Program-made: the position numbers and the translations under genes
From: Synechococcaceae bacterium WBB_10_009
GTDB lineage: Bacteria; Cyanobacteriota; Cyanobacteriia; PCC-6307; Cyanobiaceae
Direction of reading: 5' to 3'
DNA length: 26,341 nt
Assembly: GCA_010030955.1 (NCBI GenBank)
Contig: RHBP01000006.1
Coordinates: 1-26,341, forward strand
Notes under the pieces: generated by a model
What the model saw: the letters and a program-made list of their open reading frames with translations, nothing else
Databases searched by the model: none
Told to the model about the DNA's origin: nothing
Shown here: positions 1 through 7,811 of the stretch, one piece after another
Layout: the number at the start of each line of letters is the position of its first letter
How positions within the stretch are numbered: position 1 is the first letter of the stretch

Positions 1-116
1 TTTAACGCCTGCCCCCCAGGTTCCGTCAACTGTCTGATCGCGTTTTGTGCCAGTCCGTCGTCAGACTGCACATCCACACAGGCCTGTGGGGCCTGCTTTG
101 CCTGCACCGCGACGCC

Positions 117-485
117 ATGGCAGCGCTGAATGTTCTGGGGGAACCCCTGCAGCTGTGCAGCTGTGAACCGATGACAGGCTGGTACCGCGATGGCCACTGC
201 CGCACCGACGGGGCTGACCTGGGCCGCCACACCGTGTGCTGCGAGGTGGATGAACGCTTCCTCGCCTACACCCGTGCCCAGGGCAACGACCTCAGCACCC
301 CGGCTCCGCAGTACGGCTTCCCCGGTCTCAAGGCTGGTGATCACTGGTGTGTCTGCGCCAGCCGCTGGCTGGAGGCCTATGAGGACGGCATGGCGCCGCC
401 GGTGCGGCTAGAGGCCTGCGAACAGTCGACCTTGGCGTTGATTCCCCTGGAGGTGCTCCAGGCCCACGCCTGCCCTGCCGCATGA
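117..485 (+). CDS. DUF2237 family protein
   Basis: Cysteine-rich protein of 122 residues that I recognise as DUF2237, a bacterial family of unknown function. Visible family features are the LCSCEPMTGWYRDGHC segment near the N-terminus, HTVCCEVDERFL in the middle, and DHWCVCASRWLEAY towards the C-terminus. The paired cysteines suggest a metal site or disulfides, but that is inference. The frame is open back to about position 45, but the ATG at 117 fits the family length and removes a stretch unlike the rest of the protein. The stop lies 7 bases before gpsA, so the two genes are probably cotranscribed. No specific function is claimed. Confidence 0.8.
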   Translation: MAALNVLGEPLQLCSCEPMTGWYRDGHCRTDGADLGRHTVCCEVDERFLAYTRAQGNDLSTPAPQYGFPGLKAGDHWCVCASRWLEAYEDGMAPPVRLEACEQSTLALIPLEVLQAHACPAA

Positions 486-492
486 TGGCCCC

Positions 493-1416
493 ATGGGTCT
501 GCAGATAGCGGTCATCGGCATGGGGGCCTGGGGCTCCACCCTGGCCGGCCTGTTGGACCAGCAGGGCCACAGCGTGCGCGGTTGGAGCCGCCGGGATGGC
601 GACGACGCCACGGCCCTGCTGAACGCCGCCGACCTGGCGGTGGTGGCCCTGTCCATGGCCGGGGTGGAGGCCCTCGCCCCCGCCCTGGCCGTGCAGTGGC
701 CCCAAGGGCTGCCGTTGCTCAGCTGCACCAAGGGCATCAACCTGCAGCAACGCTGCACCCCGGGCCAGCTCTGGCGGCGCCAGAACCCCCAGCTGCCCCT
801 GTTGGTGCTCAGCGGCCCCAACCTGGCCACCGAGCTCGCCGCAGGATTGCCCGCCGCCAGCGTGCTGGCCAGCCACGACCACGCGTTGGCGCGCCATTGG
901 CAGCATCAGCTCAGCAGCGACCGGCTGCGGCTGTACAGCAATCAGGACCCGGTGGGCACCGAGGTGGCCGGTGCCCTCAAGAACGTGATGGCGATCGCCG
1001 CCGGCATCTGCGACGGCCTGCAGTTGGGGGCCAATGCCAAGGCCTCACTGCTCTGCCGGGGCCTGGTGGAGATGGGGGTGGTGATCCAGGGGTTGGGCGG
1101 CCACCCCGCCAGCCTCTACGGCCTGGCGGGGCTCGGTGACCTGCTGGCCACCGCCACCAGTCCGCTGAGCCGCAACTACCGCTTCGGGTTGGCCCTGGCG
1201 GAGGGGAAGAACCGCAGGCAAGCCCTCGAGCAGGTTGGGGCCACGGTGGAGGGGGCGGCCACCGCGGAAGCGGTGCTGGCCCTCGGGGAGGAGCACCACT
1301 GGCACCTCCCCATCTGCCATGAGGTGGTGGCGGTGATGGAGGGGCGCATCGGTGCAGCAGCAGCGGTGCGGCGCCTGATGGAGCGTCACCTCAAGGCCGA
1401 GGAGCTGCCGCGCTAA
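493..1416 (+). CDS. gpsA: NAD(P)H-dependent glycerol-3-phosphate dehydrogenase
   Basis: Cytosolic enzyme that reduces dihydroxyacetone phosphate to sn-glycerol-3-phosphate, the backbone precursor for membrane phospholipids and glycolipids. The 307-residue protein starts with a Rossmann nucleotide-binding motif, G9-M-G-A-W-G14. It then shows the family segments SCTKGIN and LSGPNLATELAAG, and the catalytic-lysine motif GALKNVMA with the lysine at about residue 163. NAKASLLCRGLVEM follows. The C-terminal helical domain is complete and length is slightly short of the usual 320-340 residues. The ATG at 493 follows the DUF2237 stop by 7 bases, and the PhzF-like gene begins 2 bases after the stop, so an operon is likely. 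Confidence 0.95.
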   Translation: MGLQIAVIGMGAWGSTLAGLLDQQGHSVRGWSRRDGDDATALLNAADLAVVALSMAGVEALAPALAVQWPQGLPLLSCTKGINLQQRCTPGQLWRRQNPQLPLLVLSGPNLATELAAGLPAASVLASHDHALARHWQHQLSSDRLRLYSNQDPVGTEVAGALKNVMAIAAGICDGLQLGANAKASLLCRGLVEMGVVIQGLGGHPASLYGLAGLGDLLATATSPLSRNYRFGLALAEGKNRRQALEQVGATVEGAATAEAVLALGEEHHWHLPICHEVVAVMEGRIGAAAAVRRLMERHLKAEELPR

Positions 1417-1418
1417 CG

Positions 1419-2303
1419 ATGGCCCCCATTGCGGCACTGCTGATCGAGGCCTTCACCGGCGAACCCCTGCAGGGCAATGGGGCCGGTGTGGTGCTGCTGG
1501 AGGCCCCGGCCAAGGCCGCCTGGATGCAGGCTGTGGCGGGCAGCCTGCGCCAATCGGAAACGGCCTTTCTCTGGCGTGATGGCGGTGGCACCTGGCGCCT
1601 GCGTTGGTTCACCCCCAGCTGTGAGGTGCCCCTCTGCGGCCACGCCACCCTGGCGGCCACCCTCGGGCTGCACCACTGGGGCCTGCTGCGCTCCGGGGCG
1701 GGGCTGCAGCTGGCCACCCGCAGCGGCCCCCTGGCGGTGGCCGTATCCCCTGACCACCCCCCGCAGGTGAGCCTGACCCTCCCCAGCGGCGAGCTGGTGG
1801 AGGAGCCCGCGGTGCCCGGCCAGCTTGTGGAGTTGCTTGGGCAGGCGCCATTGGCCTACTGGAGCAGCGCGCTGGGGTACCGCGTGGCCCTGATGGACGG
1901 CCGTTTCCCCCTGGCTGATTTCGCCATGGACAGCGCTGCCCTGCGGGGCGCAGACCGCCATGGATTGGTGGTGATGCAGGCGGCGACGGATGCGACCCCC
2001 AACCTGGGGGGGGAGCCCTGTGACTACCAGCTGCGCTTCTTTGCCCCGGGGTTGGGCATCGATGAGGACCCCGTGACGGGGTCCGCCCATGCCCTGGTGG
2101 CCCCGTGGTGGATGGAGCGCCTGCAACGGAGCTGCGTGCGCGGCTGGCAGCCCTCATGGCGCCGTGGTGGAATGCTGTGTGAAGCCGTGACCCCGGGCTT
2201 CGTGCGACTGAACGGCACGGGCCACCTCCTATGGGACGGACAGATCCACGCCCCTGGTTGCGGTCACGATGGCGAGGCTTGGGACGTGTGCAGCAGCAGC
2301 TGA
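1419..2303 (+). CDS. PhzF family isomerase/epimerase-like protein
   Basis: 294-residue member of the PhzF/diaminopimelate-epimerase-fold family, named after the phenazine enzyme but mostly of unknown substrate in bacteria. The N-terminal half shows FTGEPLQGNGAGVVLL, then SETAF with the glutamate (about E47) in the position of the PhzF catalytic acid, and PLCGHATLAAT. The C-terminal half carries the second signature EDPVTGSAHA. The usual GNP of the first motif is GNG here. No phenazine genes are nearby, so a role in phenazine synthesis is not supported; small-molecule isomerisation is the most that can be inferred. It starts 2 bases after gpsA, and its 3' end may overlap the next gene. Confidence 0.88.
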   Translation: MAPIAALLIEAFTGEPLQGNGAGVVLLEAPAKAAWMQAVAGSLRQSETAFLWRDGGGTWRLRWFTPSCEVPLCGHATLAATLGLHHWGLLRSGAGLQLATRSGPLAVAVSPDHPPQVSLTLPSGELVEEPAVPGQLVELLGQAPLAYWSSALGYRVALMDGRFPLADFAMDSAALRGADRHGLVVMQAATDATPNLGGEPCDYQLRFFAPGLGIDEDPVTGSAHALVAPWWMERLQRSCVRGWQPSWRRGGMLCEAVTPGFVRLNGTGHLLWDGQIHAPGCGHDGEAWDVCSSS

Positions 2304-3259
2304 GGCTGCGCCCCCTGTTGATGGGGGCCCCGATGGGGCTGGGGGCCCTGGCGGCGGGGTTCTGGCTGCAGGGGCTGATGCCGAGCTCCTCCCCCGTCAA
2401 CGGGGCACTGCTGCAGGCCATGCTCGAGAGCCCTCCCCCGCTGCGCCGCGCCGCCGCCGACCCGCGGGACGACCTGCGGGGGGTGCAGGCGCAGCGTTCG
2501 CGGGCGGCGGTGGGGGGCCTGGGCCTGGTGGAACCCGAGCGCGGTAGCCCCCTGCAGCTCGACATCCGCGTGGCGGTGGCGCGGGATGCCGGAGCCATCC
2601 AACTCTCCGCAACCGGCCCCTGGTGGCTGCGCCGCGCCGATGGCACGGTGCTGCAGCAGGGGGGGGCAGGCCAGGTGATCACCCTGGAATCCGGCCGTTT
2701 GGCGGCGCCTGAGCTCAGCCTCGACACCAGCGCCGATGCCGCTGCCCTGCTGGATGGCCGGCGCTACCGCGGCCGTCTGCGCGTGCTGCAGTTGCCCGCT
2801 GGTCTGCTAGCGGTGAACCATCTGCCCCTGGAGGAGTACGTCGCCTCGGTGGTGGGGGCGGAGATGCCGAGTTCCTGGAACCGGGAAGCCCTCAAGGCCC
2901 AGGCCGTGGCGGCCCGCTCCTATGCCCTCGCCCACATGGCGCGGCCCGCGAGCCGCCACTGGCATCTGGGCAGCACCACCCGCTGGCAGGCCTACCGGGG
3001 CCTTGACAGCGCCACCGATCGCACCCGCCAGGCCACCCGCGACACCCTGGGCTTGATTCTCAGCTACCAGGGCGGGATCGTGGAGAGCCTCTACGCCGCC
3101 ACCACGGCGTTGACGCTGGAGGCCCATGGCCATCTCGGGGCGTCAATGAGCCAGCACGGCGCCCAGGAGCTCGCCAGCCGAGGGATGGCCTACAACCAGA
3201 TCCTGGCGCGTTATTACCCCGGAGCCGCCCTGGCGCGGCTGCGCAGCGGGGGGCGCTGA
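2231..3259 (+). CDS. SpoIID/LytB domain protein, membrane-anchored or exported
   Basis: Protein of up to 342 residues with a SpoIID/LytB domain, a family that includes peptidoglycan lytic transglycosylases acting on denuded glycan. Key segments are LPLEEYVASVVGAEMPSSWNR followed by EALKAQAVAARSYAL in the middle, and MSQHGAQELASRGMAYNQIL near the C-terminus. A basic N-terminus precedes a hydrophobic stretch (about residues 30-50), suggesting a signal anchor or signal peptide and action in the periplasm. The ATG at 2231 overlaps the PhzF-like gene by 73 bases; a GTG at 2288 and an ATG at 2321 are alternative starts. Its stop overlaps the next start by one base (TGATG). Involvement in cell wall remodelling is inferred from the family. 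Confidence 0.85.
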   Translation: MGRTDPRPWLRSRWRGLGRVQQQLRLRPLLMGAPMGLGALAAGFWLQGLMPSSSPVNGALLQAMLESPPPLRRAAADPRDDLRGVQAQRSRAAVGGLGLVEPERGSPLQLDIRVAVARDAGAIQLSATGPWWLRRADGTVLQQGGAGQVITLESGRLAAPELSLDTSADAAALLDGRRYRGRLRVLQLPAGLLAVNHLPLEEYVASVVGAEMPSSWNREALKAQAVAARSYALAHMARPASRHWHLGSTTRWQAYRGLDSATDRTRQATRDTLGLILSYQGGIVESLYAATTALTLEAHGHLGASMSQHGAQELASRGMAYNQILARYYPGAALARLRSGGR

Positions 3260-4089
3260 TGGGGCGCCTGTCACGCCTTGGCCTGGAGCGGAGCCAGCAC
3301 GCCCTGCGCTGCGGTGCCCTGGTGCCCCTGGCCACGGAGCTGGTGGAGCACCCGGGCTTGGCCCCCTTCGTGCTGCGGCGGCTGCTCTCCGCCACCCCCA
3401 AGCACCTGCGCAGCGCTGGACCGAAACCCAACCCATTCCTGCCCTGGGATCCGGAACTGGAGGTGGAACGGCTGGGGAGCAGCCATCTGCTGTTGCTCAA
3501 CAAATACCCCGTGCAGGCCGGTCATCTGCTGTTGATCACCCAGCACTGGCAGCCCCAGGCGGGCTGGCTCACGGCCAGCGATTGGGGGGCCCTCAGCGGC
3601 GTTGAACGGGATTCCGCCGGCCTCTGGTTTTTCAACAGCTGCGCCGCCGCCGGCGCCAGCCAGCCACACCGCCACCTGCAGTTGTTGCCCAGGGCCCCGG
3701 AGGAACCCAGTTGCCCACTGGAGCCTCAGCTGTTGGCGCAGTTGCGGGGGGAGCGTCCCCCATGGCCCTGGCGCTACCGGCTTAGCGCCAGGTGCCACGC
3801 CGGAACCGACCAGGCGGCTGCCGAACTGGAGGCCCTCTACCGCGAGCAGTTGGCGGGCTTGGACCTTGGCTCGCCTGGGCATGATCCGGTGCCCAAACGG
3901 CCCTACAACCTGCTGTTCAACCAGCATTGGCTGCTCACCGTCGAGCGCGTGCAGGAACATTGGGCGGGGTTCAGCGTCAACGCCCTCGGCTTCGCTGGGT
4001 ATTTGCTGAGCACCGAACGCTCTGACACCGCCTGGCTGGCTCAGCACGGCCCCTGGGCTCTGCTGCAGGCCGTGGCGGCGGTTCCGTGA
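3259..4089 (+). CDS. ATP adenylyltransferase (Ap4A phosphorylase-like)
   Basis: 276-residue protein of the HIT-superfamily ATP adenylyltransferase type, which splits diadenosine tetraphosphate phosphorolytically to ATP and ADP. The PKPNPFLPWDPELEVERL stretch matches the N-terminal domain of this family. LLNKYPVQAGHLLLIT leads to the catalytic histidine motif SQPHRHLQLLPR (H-x-H-x-x). The C-terminal domain, with YNLLFNQHWLL, is that of Apa2-type enzymes. The ATG at 3259 shares its first base with the stop of the upstream SpoIID-type gene, indicating translational coupling. Substrate (Ap4A, ADP or sulfate-linked variants) cannot be told from sequence alone. Confidence 0.9.
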   Translation: MGRLSRLGLERSQHALRCGALVPLATELVEHPGLAPFVLRRLLSATPKHLRSAGPKPNPFLPWDPELEVERLGSSHLLLLNKYPVQAGHLLLITQHWQPQAGWLTASDWGALSGVERDSAGLWFFNSCAAAGASQPHRHLQLLPRAPEEPSCPLEPQLLAQLRGERPPWPWRYRLSARCHAGTDQAAAELEALYREQLAGLDLGSPGHDPVPKRPYNLLFNQHWLLTVERVQEHWAGFSVNALGFAGYLLSTERSDTAWLAQHGPWALLQAVAAVP

Positions 4090-4156
4090 TTGCACGGATG
4101 CCACAGCGGCGAAGCTTCGGTTTGGCTTGCCCCTGGAAGCCTGCATTGACGGAGCC

Positions 4157-4759
4157 ATGGGGCAACGACGGCGGACGCTGGCGGTTCGCAACCGGCGCGT
4201 GGAACGCCACCTGGACCTGGTGGAGCCGATGGTGCGCCACTACAGCCGTTGCACGGCGGAATCCACCGACGACCTACGCCAGGTGGCCCTCGAGGGGCTG
4301 ATCCGGGCCGCCGAACGGTTCAACGGGTCCCTGGCGGTGCCGTTCGCGGCCTTCGCCAGGCCCCACATCCGCGGTGCGCTGTTGCATTACCTGCGCGACT
4401 ACGGCCACCTGATCCGCATCCCGCGGCGGGTTCAGGAGCAGCGTCGGCCCGATGGGCCGTTGACCCTGCGCCGGGTTCCCCTGGATTCCACCCTGGCGGA
4501 GACGATCCCCAGCCCATGGCACCAGGACGGCGCCGATGGGGAAGGTTGGCCGGCAGCGTGCACCCTCCAGCAGCTGCTGCGGGGACTCAGCCGGGAGCAG
4601 CGGCGGCTGGTGGAGCAGGTGGTGTTGCGGGGCCTGAGCTTGCGGACCGTGGCGGAGGCGAGGGGCACCAGTGCCAGCACCGTGCACCGCCACCTGCACC
4701 AGGCCTTGGGGCAACTCAGGCCTCTGGTGTGTCCTGCATCTGGCGCTCCAGGGTGCTGA
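4157..4759 (+). CDS. Group 3 (alternative) sigma-70 family RNA polymerase sigma factor
   Basis: About 200 residues with the layout of a small alternative sigma factor. Region 2 is VEPMVRHYSRC..DDLRQVALEGLIRAAERFNG..FAAFARPHIRGALLHYLRD, including core-binding and -10 recognition helices. Region 3 is reduced, and region 4 near the C-terminus has a helix-turn-helix (LSLRTVAEARGTSASTVHRHLHQAL) for -35 recognition. I chose the ATG at 4157 because it gives the short basic N-terminus usual for this group; a TTG at 4127 is possible. It resembles the SigF-like sigma factors of picocyanobacteria, but the regulon is unknown. The last 44 bases are overlapped by a small ORF on the other strand. Confidence 0.9.
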   Translation: MGQRRRTLAVRNRRVERHLDLVEPMVRHYSRCTAESTDDLRQVALEGLIRAAERFNGSLAVPFAAFARPHIRGALLHYLRDYGHLIRIPRRVQEQRRPDGPLTLRRVPLDSTLAETIPSPWHQDGADGEGWPAACTLQQLLRGLSREQRRLVEQVVLRGLSLRTVAEARGTSASTVHRHLHQALGQLRPLVCPASGAPGC

Positions 4760-4898
4760 TGGCTGCGTTGATCGCCGCCAACTGGCGCTCCAGGCCATCG
4801 CGCCAGAACACCAGGGTCTGGTGCTTGCGCTGCTGATGGCGGCGGCGGCATTGGGCAGCACTGCCCTCATCGGAGCAACCAAAGAAGGGCGGAAACAT
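4716..4898 (-). CDS. Small conserved-looking hypothetical protein
   Basis: Predicted 60-residue protein read from an ATG at 4898. It has a short hydrophobic start (MFPPFFGC), a Cys/Arg/His/Gln-rich middle, and a C-terminal amphipathic helix with a regular heptad-like pattern (RDGLERQLAAINAAISTLER) that looks like a real coiled coil rather than a random shadow frame. About 140 of its 183 bases lie in sequence not occupied by another gene, and it overlaps the sigma-factor tail by 44 bases in convergent orientation. No function can be assigned. The ORF could be spurious, but the helix pattern argues for a gene. Confidence 0.5.
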   Translation of the reverse strand: MFPPFFGCSDEGSAAQCRRRHQQRKHQTLVFWRDGLERQLAAINAAISTLERQMQDTPEA

Positions 4899-4945
4899 GG
4901 AAAAATGTGGAACGTGGCCGCTGTTCTAGCGATCGGGCCACCGGC

Positions 4946-5013
4946 CATGCGTGGCGGTCCCGTATCGCTGGCGGCACCCTGTCGTTGGCGGCACCCCGTT
5001 GCTGCCGCAACCC
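4946..5013. repeat. Imperfect 17-bp tandem repeats in divergent spacer
   Basis: Two good 17-base units sit head to tail: TATCGCTGGCGGCACCC at 4963-4979 and TGTCGTTGGCGGCACCC at 4980-4996, which match at 15 of 17 positions. A more diverged third unit follows at 4997-5013 (11 of 17 to the first), and a weaker one precedes at 4946-4962. The shared core is TGGCGG-CACCC. They lie between the small minus-strand ORF and the DUF3370 gene, where regulatory sites would be expected. No function is demonstrated. Confidence 0.6.
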
Positions 5014-5089
5014 TTAAAACATCCCGGCCACCCCGCTGGCCCCACCCCAAATCACTCCCAGGTTGAGAGCAGTTGGTCCCATAGGTCAG

Positions 5090-6694
5090 ATGCGGCCGTT
5101 GATGCTCGCCCTGGTCGGCACCGTCATGGTCGCCCCCATCCCCGCCCAGGCCTATGTGGCCCTGATGGCCGGCCAGGCGGCCAAGCCGCTGCAGGGTCAG
5201 TTCAATGCGGTGCCGGTGCTGCATTCCAACCAACCCGAGGAGGTGCTGGGCCCCGGCATCCTGGTGAGCACCACCCCGGGCAGCGGCATCAGCACCGAAA
5301 CCGGTGAAGCCCTGGAGAACGCCACTTACACCTTCAACGGTGAGTTTGGCCTGCACGTGCACCACAAGTACCACCCGCAGGACCGCAGCCGGATCGTTCG
5401 TCCCGGCGGCCGCCGCGGTGAGCTCACGCTGGCCACCATCCTGATCAATCCGGGGCCGACGCCGGTGCACCTGCGCTTCAGCGAGGGGGCGGTGCGCAAC
5501 AGCTTTGAGGCCCCCTACCTGGCCACCAACCTGATGGGGGTGAAACCCCTGGGCCCTCGCCCCTGGAACACGGGCCCCGGCGATGCCACCGCCGTGCAGA
5601 TGCTGCGTCAGCAATTGGACCGGCGCCTGGCCGATGAAATCACCATTCCTCCCTACAGCCGGATGGTGCTGTTCAGCACGGCGCTGCCGGCCAAGGGGAT
5701 CGCCAACGGCCTGCTGAAGGGACGCAGCGACGGTCCCTTCCAGATGGCCGTGGTTGCGGCGGAAGACCCCGCCAATGACACCGACATCCTGGCGGTCTTG
5801 GACAGCGGCCGGCTGGCCCCTGGGCGCATCTACCTCAGCCGCGTCCACCAGATTCAATCCGGTGCGGTGTTTTCACGGGTGGCGGGGGTCGCCCTCGGGG
5901 ACCGTTACGACGCCAGCGTCGACCACGACCTGGACACCAGCCCCCTGCACGTGCCGCTGACCAGCACCAACCGCCACCATTTCGGCACCGGTGAGGTGCA
6001 GGTGAATGCCCTGGCGTCCCGCATGGTGGATTCGTCGCTCAACAACGTCGGCACCTACGGGGTGCGCTTCAACGTCGACCTCCTGCTGCGGGGCAGCGGA
6101 CCCTATGAGCTGGTGCTGAGCCATCCAGCCCCCAACGGACGCCACTTCACGGCGTTCCGGGGCTCGATCGGCATCCAGACCGATGACGGCTACCAGGAGG
6201 TGCACGTCGGCATGCGATCCGGCCAAAGTCTGCCGATCAGCAGCCTCAACCTCAAACCAGGTGTGGTCAACCGCGTTCGGGTGACCTTGGTGTACCCCGC
6301 GGACGCCACCCCAGGTCACTTGTTGAGCGTGGTGCCGCAGCAACAGTTGGCGCAGCTCAGGGAGCGGGAGCGTCTGTTGGCGGCCGCCCAGAGCCGTCCC
6401 GCCAAACCCACCCCAAGGCCTGTGGTGCCCAACCTGGCGGAACCCGAACCGCAAGTGGCGGCCGGTGTGATGGCACCGATTGAACTCCCAAGGCCCCAAC
6501 CGCCCACGCGCCAGCTTGAACCTGCCGTGGTGATGGCTCCGGGATGGATGGCGGCCCCACCCGTGGTGCCCACGCCCTCGAGCCTTCCGGCCACGGTGGT
6601 GCCGCCGGTGCGCATGAGCCAGAGCTTGATGGAGCGCTACGAGCAGGCGGTGCAAGCCCAGCAGCGGTTCATCGAATCCCTGATGGGTCGATAG
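5090..6694 (+). CDS. DUF3370 domain-containing exported protein
   Basis: I recognise this as the cyanobacterial DUF3370 family, of unknown function. The ATG at 5090 opens a clear Sec signal peptide (MRPLMLALVGTVMVAPIPAQA, cleavage after AQA), whereas the frame open from 5063 would add nine unneeded residues. The mature part contains family segments such as ALENATYTFNGEFGLHVHHKYH, LATILINPGPTPVHL and NNVGTYGVRFNVDLLL. A Pro/Ala-rich C-terminal tail (roughly the last 100 residues) ends in a short helix with MERYEQAVQAQQRFIESLMGR. Periplasmic or cell-surface location is inferred from the signal peptide. It is followed after 25 bases by the J-domain gene. Confidence 0.85.
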   Translation: MRPLMLALVGTVMVAPIPAQAYVALMAGQAAKPLQGQFNAVPVLHSNQPEEVLGPGILVSTTPGSGISTETGEALENATYTFNGEFGLHVHHKYHPQDRSRIVRPGGRRGELTLATILINPGPTPVHLRFSEGAVRNSFEAPYLATNLMGVKPLGPRPWNTGPGDATAVQMLRQQLDRRLADEITIPPYSRMVLFSTALPAKGIANGLLKGRSDGPFQMAVVAAEDPANDTDILAVLDSGRLAPGRIYLSRVHQIQSGAVFSRVAGVALGDRYDASVDHDLDTSPLHVPLTSTNRHHFGTGEVQVNALASRMVDSSLNNVGTYGVRFNVDLLLRGSGPYELVLSHPAPNGRHFTAFRGSIGIQTDDGYQEVHVGMRSGQSLPISSLNLKPGVVNRVRVTLVYPADATPGHLLSVVPQQQLAQLRERERLLAAAQSRPAKPTPRPVVPNLAEPEPQVAAGVMAPIELPRPQPPTRQLEPAVVMAPGWMAAPPVVPTPSSLPATVVPPVRMSQSLMERYEQAVQAQQRFIESLMGR

Positions 6695-6719
6695 CCTCAG
6701 GGGGATTCACGGGCACAGC

Positions 6720-7748
6720 GTGGGGCAGCGGGAGACCGACAAACGTCGCATCACGCTGGAGCTCAGCGAGGAGCTGCTCGCCGCCATTGACGCCACCAAG
6801 GCGCAGCTGGGCTTCCGCAGCCGCGGCCCCGCGGTGGAACAGCTGCTCCGGGCGGTGCTCGAACCGTCGGAGGAGGAGGGTCAAGGCACCACGGATGCCG
6901 GTGGCTCCGAAGCGCCCCAGCAAACCCGCCTGGACATCGACGAGAGCCGCGCCATTGTTCTGATTCAGAGTGAACTTGTCTCACAGCGAGACGAGTCATT
7001 TGTCTCAGATGATCCCGCTGATTCCCTACTGTTTGGCTCTGGCGGGCGTGGGCGCCAGCGTTCTGGTTCGGGCATCCAATTGCCCGGTTTTGTGCGGCAG
7101 CAGGCCCGCGAAGTGAACCGCAGCCTTCGGGCCGAGCCCCGCCGAGATCCCAGCGACCAGGGGTTCGAGCTGCTAGGGGGTGCCCAACTGCAGGAGGCCC
7201 TGTCCGCCGTTCGCCAGCATTGGTGCGAGGTCTACGGCCAGCCCCCGTCCGATGCGGTGTCTGAGGCGGCCATGGTGTGGCTGGCCCGCGACATCTGGCC
7301 CCAGTGCGACCCCAGCGATGGACGCCCGTTCAGCTGGAATCTGGCGCAGCAGGTGGTGTGCTCCTTCTGCCCCAGCTGGCCAGAGGGCGAGGCTGATTTG
7401 GAGCGGATCGTGGTGGCTGCCGGCGTGCTGGAGGACCCCTTCAGTGGCAACAGCTTGAGCCTGCGGATCCCCAATCTGGTGACGCGGTTCGTGCAACGGC
7501 ACCGCAGCCGCCAAAAGCGCACCACCTCCTTTGAAGCCATCGACCATTCGATGACGGTGCATGCGGCCCTGAAGTTGCTGCGGTTGTCGACGGTGGCGGA
7601 CCGCCCCTATTCCCTTAAGGACATCCGCGAGGCCTATCGCGAACAGGCGCAGTGCCATCACCCTGACGCGGGCGGCTCCGCCGAAGCGATGCGGCGACTG
7701 AATGAGGCCTATCAGTTTTTAAAGGAGCGCTACCGTCGAGCCGCATAG
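6720..7748 (+). CDS. J-domain protein with N-terminal ribbon-helix-helix-like segment
   Basis: 342-residue protein starting at GTG 6720; AGGGGG lies about 15 bases upstream. The N-terminal 45 residues (RRITLELSEELLAAIDATKAQLGF then SRGPAVEQLLRAVLE) look like a ribbon-helix-helix DNA-binding fold. A variable, acidic linker follows, then a conserved-looking central region (about 150-270) with WLARDIWPQCDPSDGRPFSWNL. The C-terminus is a J domain: YSLKDIREAYREQAQCHHPDAGGS with the HPD tripeptide, then MRRLNEAYQFLKERY. The J domain implies interaction with a DnaK/Hsp70; DNA binding is inferred from the N-terminus. It is unlike classical DnaJ (no G/F or zinc region, J domain at the wrong end). Target unknown. 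Confidence 0.8.
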   Translation: MGQRETDKRRITLELSEELLAAIDATKAQLGFRSRGPAVEQLLRAVLEPSEEEGQGTTDAGGSEAPQQTRLDIDESRAIVLIQSELVSQRDESFVSDDPADSLLFGSGGRGRQRSGSGIQLPGFVRQQAREVNRSLRAEPRRDPSDQGFELLGGAQLQEALSAVRQHWCEVYGQPPSDAVSEAAMVWLARDIWPQCDPSDGRPFSWNLAQQVVCSFCPSWPEGEADLERIVVAAGVLEDPFSGNSLSLRIPNLVTRFVQRHRSRQKRTTSFEAIDHSMTVHAALKLLRLSTVADRPYSLKDIREAYREQAQCHHPDAGGSAEAMRRLNEAYQFLKERYRRAA

Positions 7749-7811
7749 CTGTCGCACCTGAGACACTGTTCAAGTCTTATGACTACACAGTAATGATATT
7801 GCTGCGAACTC

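Noticed and set aside
77..88. 12-base perfect palindrome CACAGGCCTGTG before the DUF2237 gene
   Set aside because: It has no loop for a hairpin and no partner sites; a single palindrome of this size is weak evidence for an operator.
1419..2303. Phenazine biosynthesis suggested by the PhzF-like gene
   Set aside because: No other phz genes are present and PhzF-like proteins are widespread with unrelated or unknown roles.
4274..5857. Very long minus-strand open frame across the sigma and DUF3370 genes
   Set aside because: High GC makes long antisense frames common. Its translation is His/Gln/Gly-rich with no domain, and both plus-strand genes are clearly real.
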